Positions 1-8,793 of a stretch of 64,000 nt of DNA are shown here, piece after piece (the stretch's first letter is position 1; each line of letters opens with the position of its first letter). The notes under the pieces are model-generated. The model was not told the DNA's origin and made no database searches. It saw nothing but the letters and a program-made list of their open reading frames with translations. The stretch comes from Sulfitobacter delicatus. GTDB lineage: Bacteria > Pseudomonadota > Alphaproteobacteria > Rhodobacterales > Rhodobacteraceae. The translations under genes and the position numbers were made by a program. The stretch covers positions 186,001 through 250,000 of the forward strand of contig NZ_FNBP01000004.1 of NCBI RefSeq assembly GCF_900102535.1, given 5' to 3'.

Positions 1-80
1 GGTGCTGCTGTTACGGTGGTAGCTGCGAATGCGCCCAGGAGGGCGCGTCGGGTCATCCCCGATTGGCGAGTGCCTGTCAT
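1..80 (-). CDS. Start of a Tat-exported protein, probably DUF882/YcbK-like (partial)
   Basis: Only the first ~26 codons lie in the window, on the minus strand. They read as a twin-arginine signal: a short polar start, Thr-Arg-Arg (residues 10-12), then a hydrophobic Ala-rich stretch. ATG at 80 follows a purine-rich GGGAC; a second in-frame ATG at 56 keeps the RR pair and is an alternative start. The gene is divergent from the L,D-transpeptidase gene. From family knowledge, the DUF882 (YcbK, peptidase M15-like) murein gene is commonly next to this transpeptidase in Rhodobacterales and carries a Tat signal; that identity is inference from context, since the catalytic domain lies outside the window. 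Confidence 0.5.
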   Translation of the reverse strand, partial: MTGTRQSGMTRRALLGAFAATTVTAA

Positions 81-409
81 ATGTCTGTCCCGTCTTCTGC
101 CTGTTTGCCCAAGATGTTACCTGGACCATTCATCTCTTCCCCAGATGCAACATTGTTATTGCATAGCCCCAAAAGCTGACCAAGTGCTGAATCGAAAAGG
201 TTCCATGCATAAGCAAATTTAGGCGATTTTTTGCGCAACCCGCCTAAAATATCCAATGTTTTCAAGGAAAGTTGGTGCCTGAGCTGCACAGATTAAAATT
301 CAATTTGGCCGCGAACGGAAAATTGAATGGACTTGTCCACGCAGATATTGGCAAACGGGACAGGTACTCTAGCTCTCTATTCGACTAACATTAATTCATG
401 GGGAAAGAA
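81..409. other. Divergent intergenic region
   Basis: AT-richer spacer between the two divergent cell-wall genes. It must hold both promoters, but I see no well-matched -35/-10 pair that I would assign. No credible ORF, repeat or hairpin with a T tract was found. Confidence 0.5.
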
Positions 410-2026
410 ATGGCATTCAGCGCGCGACTCTCACGGCACCTGCCCAATCTGATCGCGGGGTTTGCCCTGATGATCGCGGTACTGGTGGAAACCGGCCCGG
501 CATCGGCGCAGGTCACGGCCTTTAAACAAGCGGTGGCCGAGGCTGCGGCGCAGGATGAAGACATCGCCGCTTTTTACCGTGAGAACGACTATAAAGCGCT
601 TTGGACCGGAGCGGACGAAGAGCACCGTGCCCGTCGGTCGGAACTGTTCCGCGCCATCAGCGGGGCCGAAGCGCATGGGCTGCCAGTCTCGCGCTACAAT
701 CCGGATGCGGTTCTTGCCATGCTCCGCGATGTGCGCAGCCCGCGCGACCGTGGGACCGCTGAGGTCGAGTTGAGCAAGGTCTTTCTGAAATACGCCCGCG
801 ACATCCAGACCGGAATGTTGATCCCCAAGCGCATTATTAGCCAGATCGTGCGTGAGATTCCCTATCGCGACCGCAAGACCTATCTTCAGGACCTGACCAA
901 ATCCTCGCCCACCGCCTTCTTCCGCGCTCTGCCACCGCGCAGCCTTGAGTATAATGCGCTGCTGAAAGAGAAGATCGAGATGGAGCAGCTTCTGTCTCAG
1001 GGCGGTTGGGGTCCGACCGTGCCGGCGGGCAAGCTTGAGCCGGGTGACCGCGGCAACGACGTGATCGCCCTGCGCAACCGTCTTATCGCGATGGGCTACC
1101 TTGAGCGGTCCAATGCCGTTGACTATGACGCCGCGCTGACCGAGGCCGTTCGCCAGTTTCAGGTGGCCCATGGGCTGAACTCCGACGGGGTCGCAGGCCC
1201 TGCGACCATGAAGCAGGTAAACATCGGCGTCGAAAAGCGTTTGCAGTCGGTGATTGTGGCGATGGAGCGGGAACGTTGGTTCAACACCGACCGGGGCAAG
1301 CGCCATGTGCTCGTTAACATTCCTGATTTCTCGGCCAAGATCATCGACGATGGCAAAGTAACCTTCCAGACCCGCTCCGTCGTAGGGGCCGCACGCGAAG
1401 ACCGTCCGACGCCAGAGTTCTCGGACGTCATGGAACATATGGTGGTGAACCCAAGCTGGTATGTGCCACGCTCCATCGTGACCAAGGAATATCTGCCGCA
1501 GCTCAAGCGAAACCCCTATGCGGTGAACCACATTGAGATCACCGACAGCCGGGGCCGCAAGGTCAACCGCGGCTCGGTGAACTTTAGCCGCTACACGGCG
1601 CGCAGTTTCCCGTTTTCGATGCGCCAGCCGCCCAGCCGCTCGAACGCTTTGGGTCTGGTGAAGTTCATGTTCCCAAACAAATACAACATCTACCTGCATG
1701 ACACGCCGGCCAAGAGCCTGTTTGACCGCGACGTGCGCGCCTTCAGCCACGGTTGTGTGCGTCTGTCCGAACCCTTTGAGTTCGCCTATGCGCTGCTCGC
1801 GCCTCAGTCGGCCGACCCGGAAGGCGAGTTTCAAGCCGTGCTGCGCAGCGGGCGTGAGACCAAGGTCGTCTTGAAAGAGCCGGTGCCGGTGCATCTGATC
1901 TACCGCACAGCTGTTACCAATGCCCGGGGCCACACCGAATACCGTGACGACGTTTACGGCCGGGATGCGCGCATCTGGAACGCGCTGTCCAAGGCGGGGG
2001 TGGCTTTGCGCGGCGTTCAGGGGTAA
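410..2026 (+). CDS. L,D-transpeptidase (YcbB/LdtD type)
   Basis: Forms 3-3 cross-links (or attaches lipoproteins) in periplasmic peptidoglycan using a catalytic cysteine. I start it at ATG 410, which follows GGGGAAAG; an in-frame ATG at 398 has no ribosome-binding site. The 538-residue product begins with a signal/anchor segment, then a scaffold region, a peptidoglycan-binding domain (about residue 214, motif GDRGNDVIALRNRL) and a C-terminal YkuD domain with the active-site motif SHGCVRLSEP, Cys449. Length and order (scaffold, PG-binding, YkuD) match the large YcbB subfamily. Followed by lpxD after 30 bp, so co-transcription of envelope genes is plausible. Confidence 0.92.
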   Translation: MAFSARLSRHLPNLIAGFALMIAVLVETGPASAQVTAFKQAVAEAAAQDEDIAAFYRENDYKALWTGADEEHRARRSELFRAISGAEAHGLPVSRYNPDAVLAMLRDVRSPRDRGTAEVELSKVFLKYARDIQTGMLIPKRIISQIVREIPYRDRKTYLQDLTKSSPTAFFRALPPRSLEYNALLKEKIEMEQLLSQGGWGPTVPAGKLEPGDRGNDVIALRNRLIAMGYLERSNAVDYDAALTEAVRQFQVAHGLNSDGVAGPATMKQVNIGVEKRLQSVIVAMERERWFNTDRGKRHVLVNIPDFSAKIIDDGKVTFQTRSVVGAAREDRPTPEFSDVMEHMVVNPSWYVPRSIVTKEYLPQLKRNPYAVNHIEITDSRGRKVNRGSVNFSRYTARSFPFSMRQPPSRSNALGLVKFMFPNKYNIYLHDTPAKSLFDRDVRAFSHGCVRLSEPFEFAYALLAPQSADPEGEFQAVLRSGRETKVVLKEPVPVHLIYRTAVTNARGHTEYRDDVYGRDARIWNALSKAGVALRGVQG

Positions 2027-2056
2027 CCCTCAGGGCGCAACAAGCAAGAGGCCGGG

Positions 2057-3148
2057 ATGACCCATAGTGTTCAGCAGATCGCCAAGGCCGTCGGCGCCGA
2101 GGCCGAGGGTGACACCGATATCGAAGTAAGCGGTGTCGCCGAACCTGCCAGCGCCAAACGCGGCGAAATGGCCCTCGCGATGGACCCGCGCTATGCCGAG
2201 AGCATTGCCGAAGGCTCCGCCGAGGTGGCCATGCTCTGGCAGGGTGCAGACTGGCGCGCTTTGGGGCTCAAGGCTGCGATCCTGCCGAACCGTCCGCGCT
2301 ATGCGCTGTCCGGCCTGACACGCATGCTGGACAAGGGGCAGGGCTTTGCCCCCGGCATTCACCCCACAGCCGTCATCGATCCGGACGCGGTCTTGGCTGA
2401 TGACGTTTCTGTCGGGCCATTGGCGGTGATCTCAGCCGGGGCACGGATCGGGGCGGGCTGCGTCATTGGGCCGCTGTGTTTCGTCGGTGTCGACGCGCAG
2501 ATCGGTGAGGGCAGCTTTCTCCGCGAACATGTCAGCATCGGCGCGCGGGTCACCATCGGGCCGCGTTTTATCGCTCAGTCGGGTGTCCGTCTGGGCGGCG
2601 ATGGGTTCTCTTTCGTCACGGCGGAACTGTCTACCGTTGAAAAAGCGCGTGAGACCTTGGGCGACCAAGGCGATGCCGCGCCGCAGCCTTGGACGCGTAT
2701 TCATTCCCTTGGATCGGTCAGCATCGGCGCAGATGTAGAGATGGGGATGGGCTCGACCATCGACAATGGCACCATCCGGGACACACAGGTGGGCGACGGC
2801 ACCAAAATCGACAACCTCGTGCACATTGGCCACAACGCCGTGGTAGGCCGCAATTGCCTGCTCTGCGGGCAAGCTGGCGTCGGCGGCTCGACCCGCGTTG
2901 GCGACAATGTGGTACTGGGCGGGCAGGTGGGTCTGGCCGACAACATTACCATCGGAGACCGTGTAATTGCAGGAGGCGGAACCATCGTGCTGTCCAATGT
3001 CCCAGAGGGCCGCACTATGCTCGGCTACCCCGCTACGCAGATGTCGAAACAAACCGAGATTTACAAAGCGCTGCGTCGCCTGCCTAAGCTGCTGCGCGAT
3101 GTCGCAGCGCTGCAAAAGACGGTTTCAAAAGCCGAGAAGGGTGACTAA
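2057..3148 (+). CDS. lpxD: UDP-3-O-acylglucosamine N-acyltransferase LpxD
   Basis: Third step of lipid A synthesis: transfers a 3-hydroxyacyl chain from ACP to the 2-amino group of UDP-3-O-acyl-glucosamine in the cytoplasm. 363 residues, with an N-terminal uridine-binding domain and then a long left-handed beta-helix of hexapeptide repeats (I/V-G-x4 periodicity from about residue 100). The conserved HIGHN block at residues 256-260 carries the catalytic histidine. The gene does not sit in the usual bamA-lpxD-fabZ-lpxA cluster; instead an acyl carrier protein and a ketosynthase follow it. This suggests a dedicated acyl supply, which is inference. Confidence 0.93.
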   Translation: MTHSVQQIAKAVGAEAEGDTDIEVSGVAEPASAKRGEMALAMDPRYAESIAEGSAEVAMLWQGADWRALGLKAAILPNRPRYALSGLTRMLDKGQGFAPGIHPTAVIDPDAVLADDVSVGPLAVISAGARIGAGCVIGPLCFVGVDAQIGEGSFLREHVSIGARVTIGPRFIAQSGVRLGGDGFSFVTAELSTVEKARETLGDQGDAAPQPWTRIHSLGSVSIGADVEMGMGSTIDNGTIRDTQVGDGTKIDNLVHIGHNAVVGRNCLLCGQAGVGGSTRVGDNVVLGGQVGLADNITIGDRVIAGGGTIVLSNVPEGRTMLGYPATQMSKQTEIYKALRRLPKLLRDVAALQKTVSKAEKGD

Positions 3149-3178
3149 ATCTGCCTCAACCATGGGGGCGCAACGCAT

Positions 3179-3436
3179 ATGAGCATTCAGGATCAGGTCA
3201 TCGCAATTTTGGCCGAGCAGGCCATGATCGAGCCGCAGGACGTGACGTTCGACAGCACACTAGAAGATATCGGCATCGATAGCATGGGAGTCGTCGAGAG
3301 CATCTTCGCGATTGAGGAAACCTTCGACATCACAGTGCCTTTCAATGCCAATACCCCTGCTGAGAGCGACTTTGACATTTCCACCGTGCGCAGCATCGTG
3401 GCCGGGGTCGAGCGGCTGAAGGCCGAGCAAGGCTGA
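3179..3436 (+). CDS. Acyl carrier protein (dedicated, non-AcpP)
   Basis: 85-residue ACP-fold protein with the phosphopantetheine attachment motif GIDSMGVVE; the modified serine is Ser35. The usual DSLD/DSLE of housekeeping AcpP is replaced by DSMG, so it is probably a specialised carrier. It starts 30 bp after lpxD and ends 4 bp before the ketosynthase, so all three look like one transcription unit. The role inferred from context is carrying an acyl chain for the neighbouring ketosynthase and possibly LpxD. AcpXL of rhizobia is a functional parallel, but I cannot claim orthology. Confidence 0.85.
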   Translation: MSIQDQVIAILAEQAMIEPQDVTFDSTLEDIGIDSMGVVESIFAIEETFDITVPFNANTPAESDFDISTVRSIVAGVERLKAEQG

Positions 3437-3440
3437 CCGC

Positions 3441-4649
3441 ATGAAACGCGTGGTCATCACCGGCGCTGGCACGATAAACGCCCTTGGTCTATCGGTACCC
3501 GCGACACTCGCCGCCATGCGCGCAGGTAAATGCGGGATTGGCCCGCTGGAGTTCCGTGACGTCGAACGCCTTTCGATCCGCATCGGCGCGCAGGTGCATG
3601 GGTTTGAATCCGAGGCCCGCTATAACCGCCAGCAGATCGCCCTCTATGACCGGTTTACCCAATTCACCCTCGCCGCCGCGCGTGAGGCGATCGAGCAATC
3701 CGGCCTGACCTTCTCAGGCGATTTGGCCGATCGCACTGGTGTCGTGCTGGGCACCGCAGGCGGCGGGGTCTCGACATGGGACGACAACTACCGCGCAGTC
3801 TATGAAGAGGGCAAAAACAGGGTTCACCCTTTTGTCGTGCCCAAGCTCATGAACAACGCCGCAGCCAGCCACGTGAGCATGGAATGGAAACTGCGCGGCC
3901 CGTCCTTTACCGTCTCCACCGCCTGCGCATCCTCGAACCACGCGATGGCACAGGCTTTTGCCATGGTCCGTTCCGGCATGGCGCCCGCGATGATTACTGG
4001 CGGCTCGGAATCGATGCTCTGCTTTGGCGGGGTCAAGGCTTGGGAAGGGCTGCGCGTGATGAGCCGCGACGCCTGCCGTCCATTCTCGGCTAACCGCAGC
4101 GGTATGGTGCAGGGCGAAGGGGCGGGGATCTTCGTCTTCGAAGACTACGACCACGCCCGCGCACGTGGGGCGGAGATCCTTTGCGAAGTCGCGGGGTTCG
4201 CCATGACCTCGGACGCCAGCGACATCGTCATGCCCTCCAAAGCCGGCGCTGCTCGGGCAATGCAGGGCGCGCTAAAGGACGCCGGGATCAACCGCGAAGA
4301 GGTCGGCTATATCAACGCCCATGGGACCGGCACCGCTGCGAACGACAAAACCGAATGCGCCGCCGTGGCGGACGTCTTCGGCGCCCATGCGGACCAGCTG
4401 ATGATCTCGTCGACCAAATCCATGCACGGCCATGTCATCGGCGGCACCGGTGCGGTCGAACTTTTGGCCTGCATCATGGCCCTGCGCGACGGCTTCGTGG
4501 CCCCGACGATCGGCTATGAAGAACCAGACCCGGAATGTGCGCTCGACGTCGTGCCGAATGAGGCGCGCGATGCAAGTGTCGACGTGGCGCTGAGCAATGC
4601 CTTCGCCTTTGGCGGCATGAACGCGGTTCTGGCATTGCGTAGAGTCTAG
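3441..4649 (+). CDS. Beta-ketoacyl-ACP synthase (FabF/KAS II-like)
   Basis: Decarboxylating condensing enzyme that lengthens acyl-ACP. 402 residues with a complete thiolase-fold triad: Cys162 in the motif STACASS, His294 in NAHGTGTAAND and His331 in SMHGHVIGG (compare GHLLGAAG of FabF). Slightly shorter than FabF (about 413). It lies 4 bp downstream of the small ACP and likely uses it as substrate carrier. Possible products are lipid A acyl chains or another secondary acyl chain; the sequence does not decide. Confidence 0.88.
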   Translation: MKRVVITGAGTINALGLSVPATLAAMRAGKCGIGPLEFRDVERLSIRIGAQVHGFESEARYNRQQIALYDRFTQFTLAAAREAIEQSGLTFSGDLADRTGVVLGTAGGGVSTWDDNYRAVYEEGKNRVHPFVVPKLMNNAAASHVSMEWKLRGPSFTVSTACASSNHAMAQAFAMVRSGMAPAMITGGSESMLCFGGVKAWEGLRVMSRDACRPFSANRSGMVQGEGAGIFVFEDYDHARARGAEILCEVAGFAMTSDASDIVMPSKAGAARAMQGALKDAGINREEVGYINAHGTGTAANDKTECAAVADVFGAHADQLMISSTKSMHGHVIGGTGAVELLACIMALRDGFVAPTIGYEEPDPECALDVVPNEARDASVDVALSNAFAFGGMNAVLALRRV

Positions 4650-4654
4650 CCAAC

Positions 4655-4685
4655 GAAAAATGCCGCCCCCCGAAGGGTGCGGCAT
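4655..4685 (-). terminator. Rho-independent terminator of the IalB gene
   Basis: Hairpin with 7-bp arms ATGCCGC/GCGGCAT and a C/G-rich inner part, followed on the minus strand by TTTTTCG. It sits in the convergent gap between the ketosynthase and the IalB-family gene and may act in both directions. Confidence 0.75.
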
Positions 4686-4710
4686 GGATCCGGTAGCGCG
4701 ATAGCAGGTC

Positions 4711-5376
4711 TTACTGCTCGATCACCGACACTTCGTCATAGCTGGCTGTAAACCCGTCAAGCGACAGCGCGAGGTTGACCTTCTGATCAGGCGCCAGCGC
4801 GGGAACGATGGTGATCACCGCTTCCTTACCACGCTTAAAGGCCGCAATATCAGCATCGGTCAGACCCATGCGCACATAACAGCCCACCGGGTTGCAGAAG
4901 GCGTAGGGATAGCGACGGGCTTTGCCCCCATCGACCGAGAGGGTCATCTGCGCGGGCAGGGCGGTTTCGAGCGGCACGACAACGGTCGCGCCAGCCTTAG
5001 CCTTGCCACCTTCGGGCAGACGGAAGAGCGAGACTTCGGCCACGGGTGCACCTTCGCCATCGGCGAGCAGTTGGTACATCTGGCAGGGGTCGACCTCTTC
5101 CTCGGTCTTGATGCAGCGCATCTCCCAAGATCCGATTTCTTTCTTGGTATAGGGTTTGCCCATAGCGGCTTCGCCCTCGGCATCCTCACCAAGGCTCAAC
5201 TGCTCTTCGATCTCGGAGGCATTGCCGCTGGTGCCAGGCTGCGGCTTGATTTCTTCAGCCTGATCGGTGCTTTCTTCCGCCGCCGTCTCAGGCGTCGCGG
5301 TCTGGGCAAAGGCCATCATCGGTGCCGTCAGTGCAAGCGCTGCACAAAGCGGCAGGGCGGTCAAATACTTGCTCAT
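4711..5376 (-). CDS. Invasion-associated locus B (IalB) family protein
   Basis: 221-residue secreted protein: signal peptide with cleavage after AFAQ (about residue 25), a Glu/Thr-rich linker to about residue 70, then the IalB domain. Recognisable blocks are GSWEMRC near residue 82, a DPCQMYQ cysteine motif and FCNPVGCYV further on; these cysteines probably form disulfides in the periplasm. The biochemical function of IalB proteins is not firmly established; in Bartonella the namesake affects red-cell invasion, in free-living Rhodobacterales the role is unknown. Transcribed alone, with its own terminator. Confidence 0.8.
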   Translation of the reverse strand: MSKYLTALPLCAALALTAPMMAFAQTATPETAAEESTDQAEEIKPQPGTSGNASEIEEQLSLGEDAEGEAAMGKPYTKKEIGSWEMRCIKTEEEVDPCQMYQLLADGEGAPVAEVSLFRLPEGGKAKAGATVVVPLETALPAQMTLSVDGGKARRYPYAFCNPVGCYVRMGLTDADIAAFKRGKEAVITIVPALAPDQKVNLALSLDGFTASYDEVSVIEQ

Positions 5377-5529
5377 GTCATATCCACGTTTGTTGCGTTA
5401 GCGCCCCTTAGCACGACACGCAGGGATTGTCAGTGGCTCTGGCCGCATTTTGGCCGAACTACGCGCGAATTCATGCCGACGCTGTGGGCCAACAAGAATA
5501 GGAATGTCAGGGGGTTAGGGGCCGCAAAT

Positions 5530-5594
5530 GCAAAAGGGGACGCTTGGCGCCCCCTTCCGTGTTCACTCTCCCCGTCGGACTGGGCCGACTTATT
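5530..5594 (-). ncRNA. Candidate small RNA 1 (minus strand)
   Basis: A short unit defined by a promoter-like pair at 5601-5629 and an intrinsic terminator at 5532-5556. The predicted ~65-nt RNA has a small first hairpin (GTCGG/CCGAC), a purine-rich single-stranded part (GGGGAGAG) and the terminator stem. No ORF is visible. It could alternatively be an attenuated leader of the IalB gene, which starts about 150 bp further on. Confidence 0.35.
5532..5556 (-). terminator. Intrinsic terminator of candidate small RNA 1
   Basis: On the minus strand a 10-bp stem AAGGGGGCGC/GCGTCCCCTT (one G-T pair) with a 3-nt loop runs into TTTTGC. Strong stem, short U tract. Confidence 0.6.
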
Positions 5595-5600
5595 GATGCC

Positions 5601-5629
5601 ACGTTAGGCAAGGCTGCATGCCCGGTCAA
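5601..5629 (-). promoter_or_regulatory. Sigma70-like promoter candidate for small RNA 1
   Basis: On the minus strand TTGACC (5624-5629), an exact 17-bp spacer and TAACGT (5601-5606). The -35 is a 5/6 match; the -10 is weaker. Confidence 0.4.
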
Positions 5630-5680
5630 CTAGAAATATGAATCGATTGTAAAAACTCTCTTCAGACCTAAACCGGAGAG

Positions 5681-5708
5681 AAAAAGGGCCGCACCCGAAG
5701 GCGCGGCC
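5681..5708 (-). terminator. Strong intrinsic terminator without a known gene (candidate small RNA 2)
   Basis: On the minus strand GGCCGCGCC, loop TTCG, GGTGCGGCC, then CTTTTTCTC. It would terminate a minus-strand transcript that must start within the ~135 bp before the HerA-like gene at 5844. Just 5' of the stem is CTTCCTCCC, an anti-Shine-Dalgarno-like motif as seen in CUCKOO-type RNAs of Rhodobacter. No protein gene precedes it, so a small regulatory RNA is the simplest reading. Confidence 0.6.
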
Positions 5709-5843
5709 AGTCTGACAGGGAGGAAGTCGTCCCGCCACCGAAGGACATGTTGGGCAGGACAGGATCACTATGGCGCGCAAAGGTTAAGTTTGTATGCTTA
5801 AGTGGAACGGACGAATGACTAAAATTGACAGGAAGGCCTTGGC

Positions 5844-7382
5844 GTGAGCACAGACATCTTTATCGGCGGCGGCGGGCCGGACTATGGCACAAAGCAATTT
5901 TTGGACCTTGGATATGCCAACCGGCATGGGCTGATTGCAGGGGCCACGGGCACCGGCAAGACAGTCACGCTTCAGATCCTCGCCGAAGGTTTTGCAAGCG
6001 CAGGCGTCCCGGTGTTTCTGTCAGACGTCAAAGGCGACCTCTCGGGGCTCGCAGTGGCGGGCAGCACCGAAGCCAAATTGCACGGTCCCTTCACCGAACG
6101 CGCAACCAAGATCGGCTTTGACGACTACGCCTATCAATCCTTTCCGGTGACATTCTGGGATCTTTTTGGCGAACAGGGCCACCCCGTGCGCACCACCGTG
6201 TCCGAGATGGGGCCGCTGCTGATCTCGCAACTTCTAAGCCTCTCTGAAGCGCAGGAGGGCATTTTGAACATCGCCTTTCGCGTGGCTGACGAGGAGGGGA
6301 TGCCGCTGCTCGACCTGAAAGACCTACAAGCACTTCTGGTCTGGGTCGGCGAAAACGCCAAGGATTTGGCGCTGCGCTATGGCAATGTCTCAACCGCTTC
6401 GGTCGGCACGATCCAGCGCCGCCTGTTGGTGCTTGAAAATCAAGGCGGCGCGCAGCTATTTGGCGAACCTGCGCTGGCGCTATCAGACCTGATGCGCTGC
6501 GACGCCGAGGGGCGGGGGCGGATCAACATTCTGGCGGCCGACAAGCTCATGGCCGCCCCGAAACTCTATGCGACCTTCCTGCTCTGGCTCATGTCCGAGC
6601 TTTTCGAGGAACTGCCCGAAGTCGGCGACCCGGACAAACCTAAGCTGGTGTTCTTCTTCGACGAAGCCCACCTGCTCTTTGACGACGCGCCCAAGGCATT
6701 GGTCGACAAGGTCGAACAGGTCGCACGCCTCATTCGCTCGAAAGGCGTCGGCGTCTATTTCGTGACCCAGAACCCCGCTGATGTGCCCGACGACATTCTT
6801 GGCCAACTTGGCAACCGCATCCAACACGCGCTGCGCGCCTTCACCGCACGGGACCGCAAGGAGTTGCGCCAAGCCGCTCAGACCTACCGTGAGAACCCCC
6901 GTTTCGATACCGAAGAGGCGATCCGCGAGGTCGGTGTTGGCGAAGCGGTGACCTCAATGCTGCAACGCAAGGGCATCCCGGGCGTCGTGGAACGCACGCT
7001 AATCCGCCCCCCGTCGTCTCAGCTCGGCCCCATCTCCATAGGGCAGCGCGCAGCTGTGCTGGCAGAGTCGGACCTCGCTGGGAAATACGACACGCTAAAA
7101 GACCGTGAGTCGGCTTATGAAATGCTCAAAGCCCGCGCCGAGGCGGCAGCAAAAGAAGCAGAACAGGCTGAAGCAAAAGCCGAGGCCGAAGACGAAGCCG
7201 CGCGCGAGTTCCAAAAAGCCCGACGCTACGGGGGCGCACGCAGCAGCAGCCGCAAAACCACAAAGGCCAAGTCAGACGGTTTCGGCGATGCGATTGCCAG
7301 CGCGGTAATCAAAGAGCTCAGAGGCACCACCGGTCGCCGCATCGTACGCGGCATCTTGGGTGGCCTGTTCAAAGGCCGCTAA
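5844..7382 (+). CDS. HerA-like ATPase, DUF853 (YjgR) family
   Basis: 512-residue P-loop ATPase of the FtsK/HerA superfamily. Walker A GATGTGKT at residues 33-40, Walker [12 protein letters not shown] near 270, sensor region [20 protein letters not shown], then a charged Ala/Glu/Lys-rich segment and a basic C-terminus. This is the stand-alone DUF853/YjgR form (E. coli about 500 residues), not the HerA partner of NurA; no nuclease gene is adjacent. Function is uncertain in the family, probably a hexameric DNA-associated motor. Start is GTG 5844, preceded by GGAAGG; monocistronic with a downstream terminator. Confidence 0.88.
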   Translation: MSTDIFIGGGGPDYGTKQFLDLGYANRHGLIAGATGTGKTVTLQILAEGFASAGVPVFLSDVKGDLSGLAVAGSTEAKLHGPFTERATKIGFDDYAYQSFPVTFWDLFGEQGHPVRTTVSEMGPLLISQLLSLSEAQEGILNIAFRVADEEGMPLLDLKDLQALLVWVGENAKDLALRYGNVSTASVGTIQRRLLVLENQGGAQLFGEPALALSDLMRCDAEGRGRINILAADKLMAAPKLYATFLLWLMSELFEELPEVGDPDKPKLVFFFDEAHLLFDDAPKALVDKVEQVARLIRSKGVGVYFVTQNPADVPDDILGQLGNRIQHALRAFTARDRKELRQAAQTYRENPRFDTEEAIREVGVGEAVTSMLQRKGIPGVVERTLIRPPSSQLGPISIGQRAAVLAESDLAGKYDTLKDRESAYEMLKARAEAAAKEAEQAEAKAEAEDEAAREFQKARRYGGARSSSRKTTKAKSDGFGDAIASAVIKELRGTTGRRIVRGILGGLFKGR

Positions 7383-7402
7383 CGACCTGTGCAACAAACA
7401 AA

Positions 7403-7439
7403 AAGGGGCGCGGTAAAACCGCCGCGCCCCTCTCTTTTT
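7403..7439 (+). terminator. Rho-independent terminator after the HerA-like gene
   Basis: Perfect 9-bp GC-rich stem GGGGCGCGG/CCGCGCCCC (7405-7413 with 7422-7430) followed by TCTCTTTTTG. Confidence 0.85.
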
Positions 7440-7488
7440 GGCCATAAATACTTAAAAGCTCCCGCGCCATTTGCGCACGGTCAGCGCC

Positions 7489-8793
7489 TTACCGCTCCGG
7501 GATCAACCCGCGCGGGCTAAAGCGCAGCACCAGCAGCAGCACCATCCCCATCGTCAGCAAACGCATATGCGCGGCACTCTCGATGAGATGCTGCTTCAGC
7601 GCGGATGTATCTGCCATGCCTGCGGTGATGAGGTTCATCAGCCACAGACCCATAGGCTCAACCTGCACCCAAAGGAACCAGATCAGGAAGCCGCCCAAGA
7701 TCGCGCCAAAGTTATTGCCCGACCCGCCGACGATCACCATCACCCAGATCAAAAAGGTAAAGCGCAGCGGCTGATAGGTGCCGGGGGTCAACTGGCTGTC
7801 CATCGTTGTCATCATCGCACCGGCGATGCCGCAGATCGCAGAGCCGAGGATGAAGACCTGCAAATGCCGCGCGGTGACGTCCTTGCCCATCGCTTCGGCC
7901 GCGACTTCGTTGTCACGGATCGCCCGCAGCATCCGGCCCCATGGCGAATGGAGCGCACGCTGACTCATCCACAGCAAGATGATCAGCACGGTGGCAAAGA
8001 GCGCGATATACAGCAGTTTCACCCAGAGCGTCGACGCCTCGACCGGGTCAAAGCCAAACCCGGCGGCACGTTCGACAAAGCTCGGGTCGTTCTGCAGGTC
8101 GATCTCATAAGGCACAGGGCGGGGCAGGCCGATGACGTTCTTCACGCCGCGGCTGAGCCAATCCTCGTTCTTGAGCACCGCGATGATGATCTCGGCAATG
8201 CCCAGCGTCGCAATTGCCAGATAATCCGAGCGCAAACCGAGGGCCGTCTTCCCGATCAACCAAGCCGCCCCGGCGGCAAATAGACCGCCCACAGGCCAGG
8301 AGATCAGGACCGGCAGGCCAAGGCCACCAAGGTAGCCTGTCTTCGCGGGACTAATCGCCTCCACCGCTTCGACTGCAGGGTCGAGAACGGCGCGGAAGAC
8401 GAAGAAGCCGATGACCAGCACCGCGATCACCGCAAGGGTGCGCGCCATGCCCGGAGCCATGCGTTTCATCAGCATGACCGCCGCAACCACCGTGGCGGCG
8501 CCCAGCAAGAGGGCTCCGACGATGGCGAAACCGCCCGTGGTCCAAGCGCCCTCGGTGGGTTTCATCGAGACCAGCACCGCCGCCAGACCACCAAGGGCCA
8601 CAAAGCCCATGATGCCGACGTTAAAGAGCCCGGCAAAACCCCACTGCAGGTTCACCCCAAGCGCCATGATCGACGAGATCAGGCCCATGGCGATGATCAG
8701 CAGGGCGGAGTTCCAGCTTTGCTCAAAGCCGGTGTAGATGATCATCAAGGCGATGATCGCGAAAAGGATCGTGTTTTTCACAGTCTGGGTCAT
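7489..8793 (-). CDS. livM: Branched-chain amino-acid ABC transporter permease LivM
   Basis: 434-residue inner-membrane permease with about ten hydrophobic segments, including the LivM block around YLAIATLGIAEII and the loop GRMLRAIRDNEVAAEAMG that contacts the ATPase. It is longer than E. coli LivM-type cores because of an extra N-terminal hydrophobic region. Last gene of the livG-F-H-M run; its ATG overlaps the livH stop by 4 bp, so translation is coupled. The exact substrate (branched-chain amino acids, other amides) cannot be read from sequence. Confidence 0.88.
   Translation of the reverse strand: MTQTVKNTILFAIIALMIIYTGFEQSWNSALLIIAMGLISSIMALGVNLQWGFAGLFNVGIMGFVALGGLAAVLVSMKPTEGAWTTGGFAIVGALLLGAATVVAAVMLMKRMAPGMARTLAVIAVLVIGFFVFRAVLDPAVEAVEAISPAKTGYLGGLGLPVLISWPVGGLFAAGAAWLIGKTALGLRSDYLAIATLGIAEIIIAVLKNEDWLSRGVKNVIGLPRPVPYEIDLQNDPSFVERAAGFGFDPVEASTLWVKLLYIALFATVLIILLWMSQRALHSPWGRMLRAIRDNEVAAEAMGKDVTARHLQVFILGSAICGIAGAMMTTMDSQLTPGTYQPLRFTFLIWVMVIVGGSGNNFGAILGGFLIWFLWVQVEPMGLWLMNLITAGMADTSALKQHLIESAAHMRLLTMGMVLLLVLRFSPRGLIPER

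Larger units (their letters stand above)
5377..5843. other. 467-bp gene-free region
   Basis: No credible protein gene. It holds the two minus-strand terminators and candidate small RNAs listed separately, and the unassigned promoters of the IalB and HerA-like genes. Confidence 0.6.

Noticed and set aside
431..1933. 500-codon minus-strand ORF
   Set aside because: Exact antisense of the L,D-transpeptidase gene, with no family-like text; a shadow of GC-rich coding sequence.
5530..5600. Resemblance to a glycine riboswitch (GGGGAGAG and a GGAAGGGG-like stretch)
   Set aside because: Only short strings match, the aptamer pairing cannot be drawn, and the next gene (IalB) has no link to glycine.
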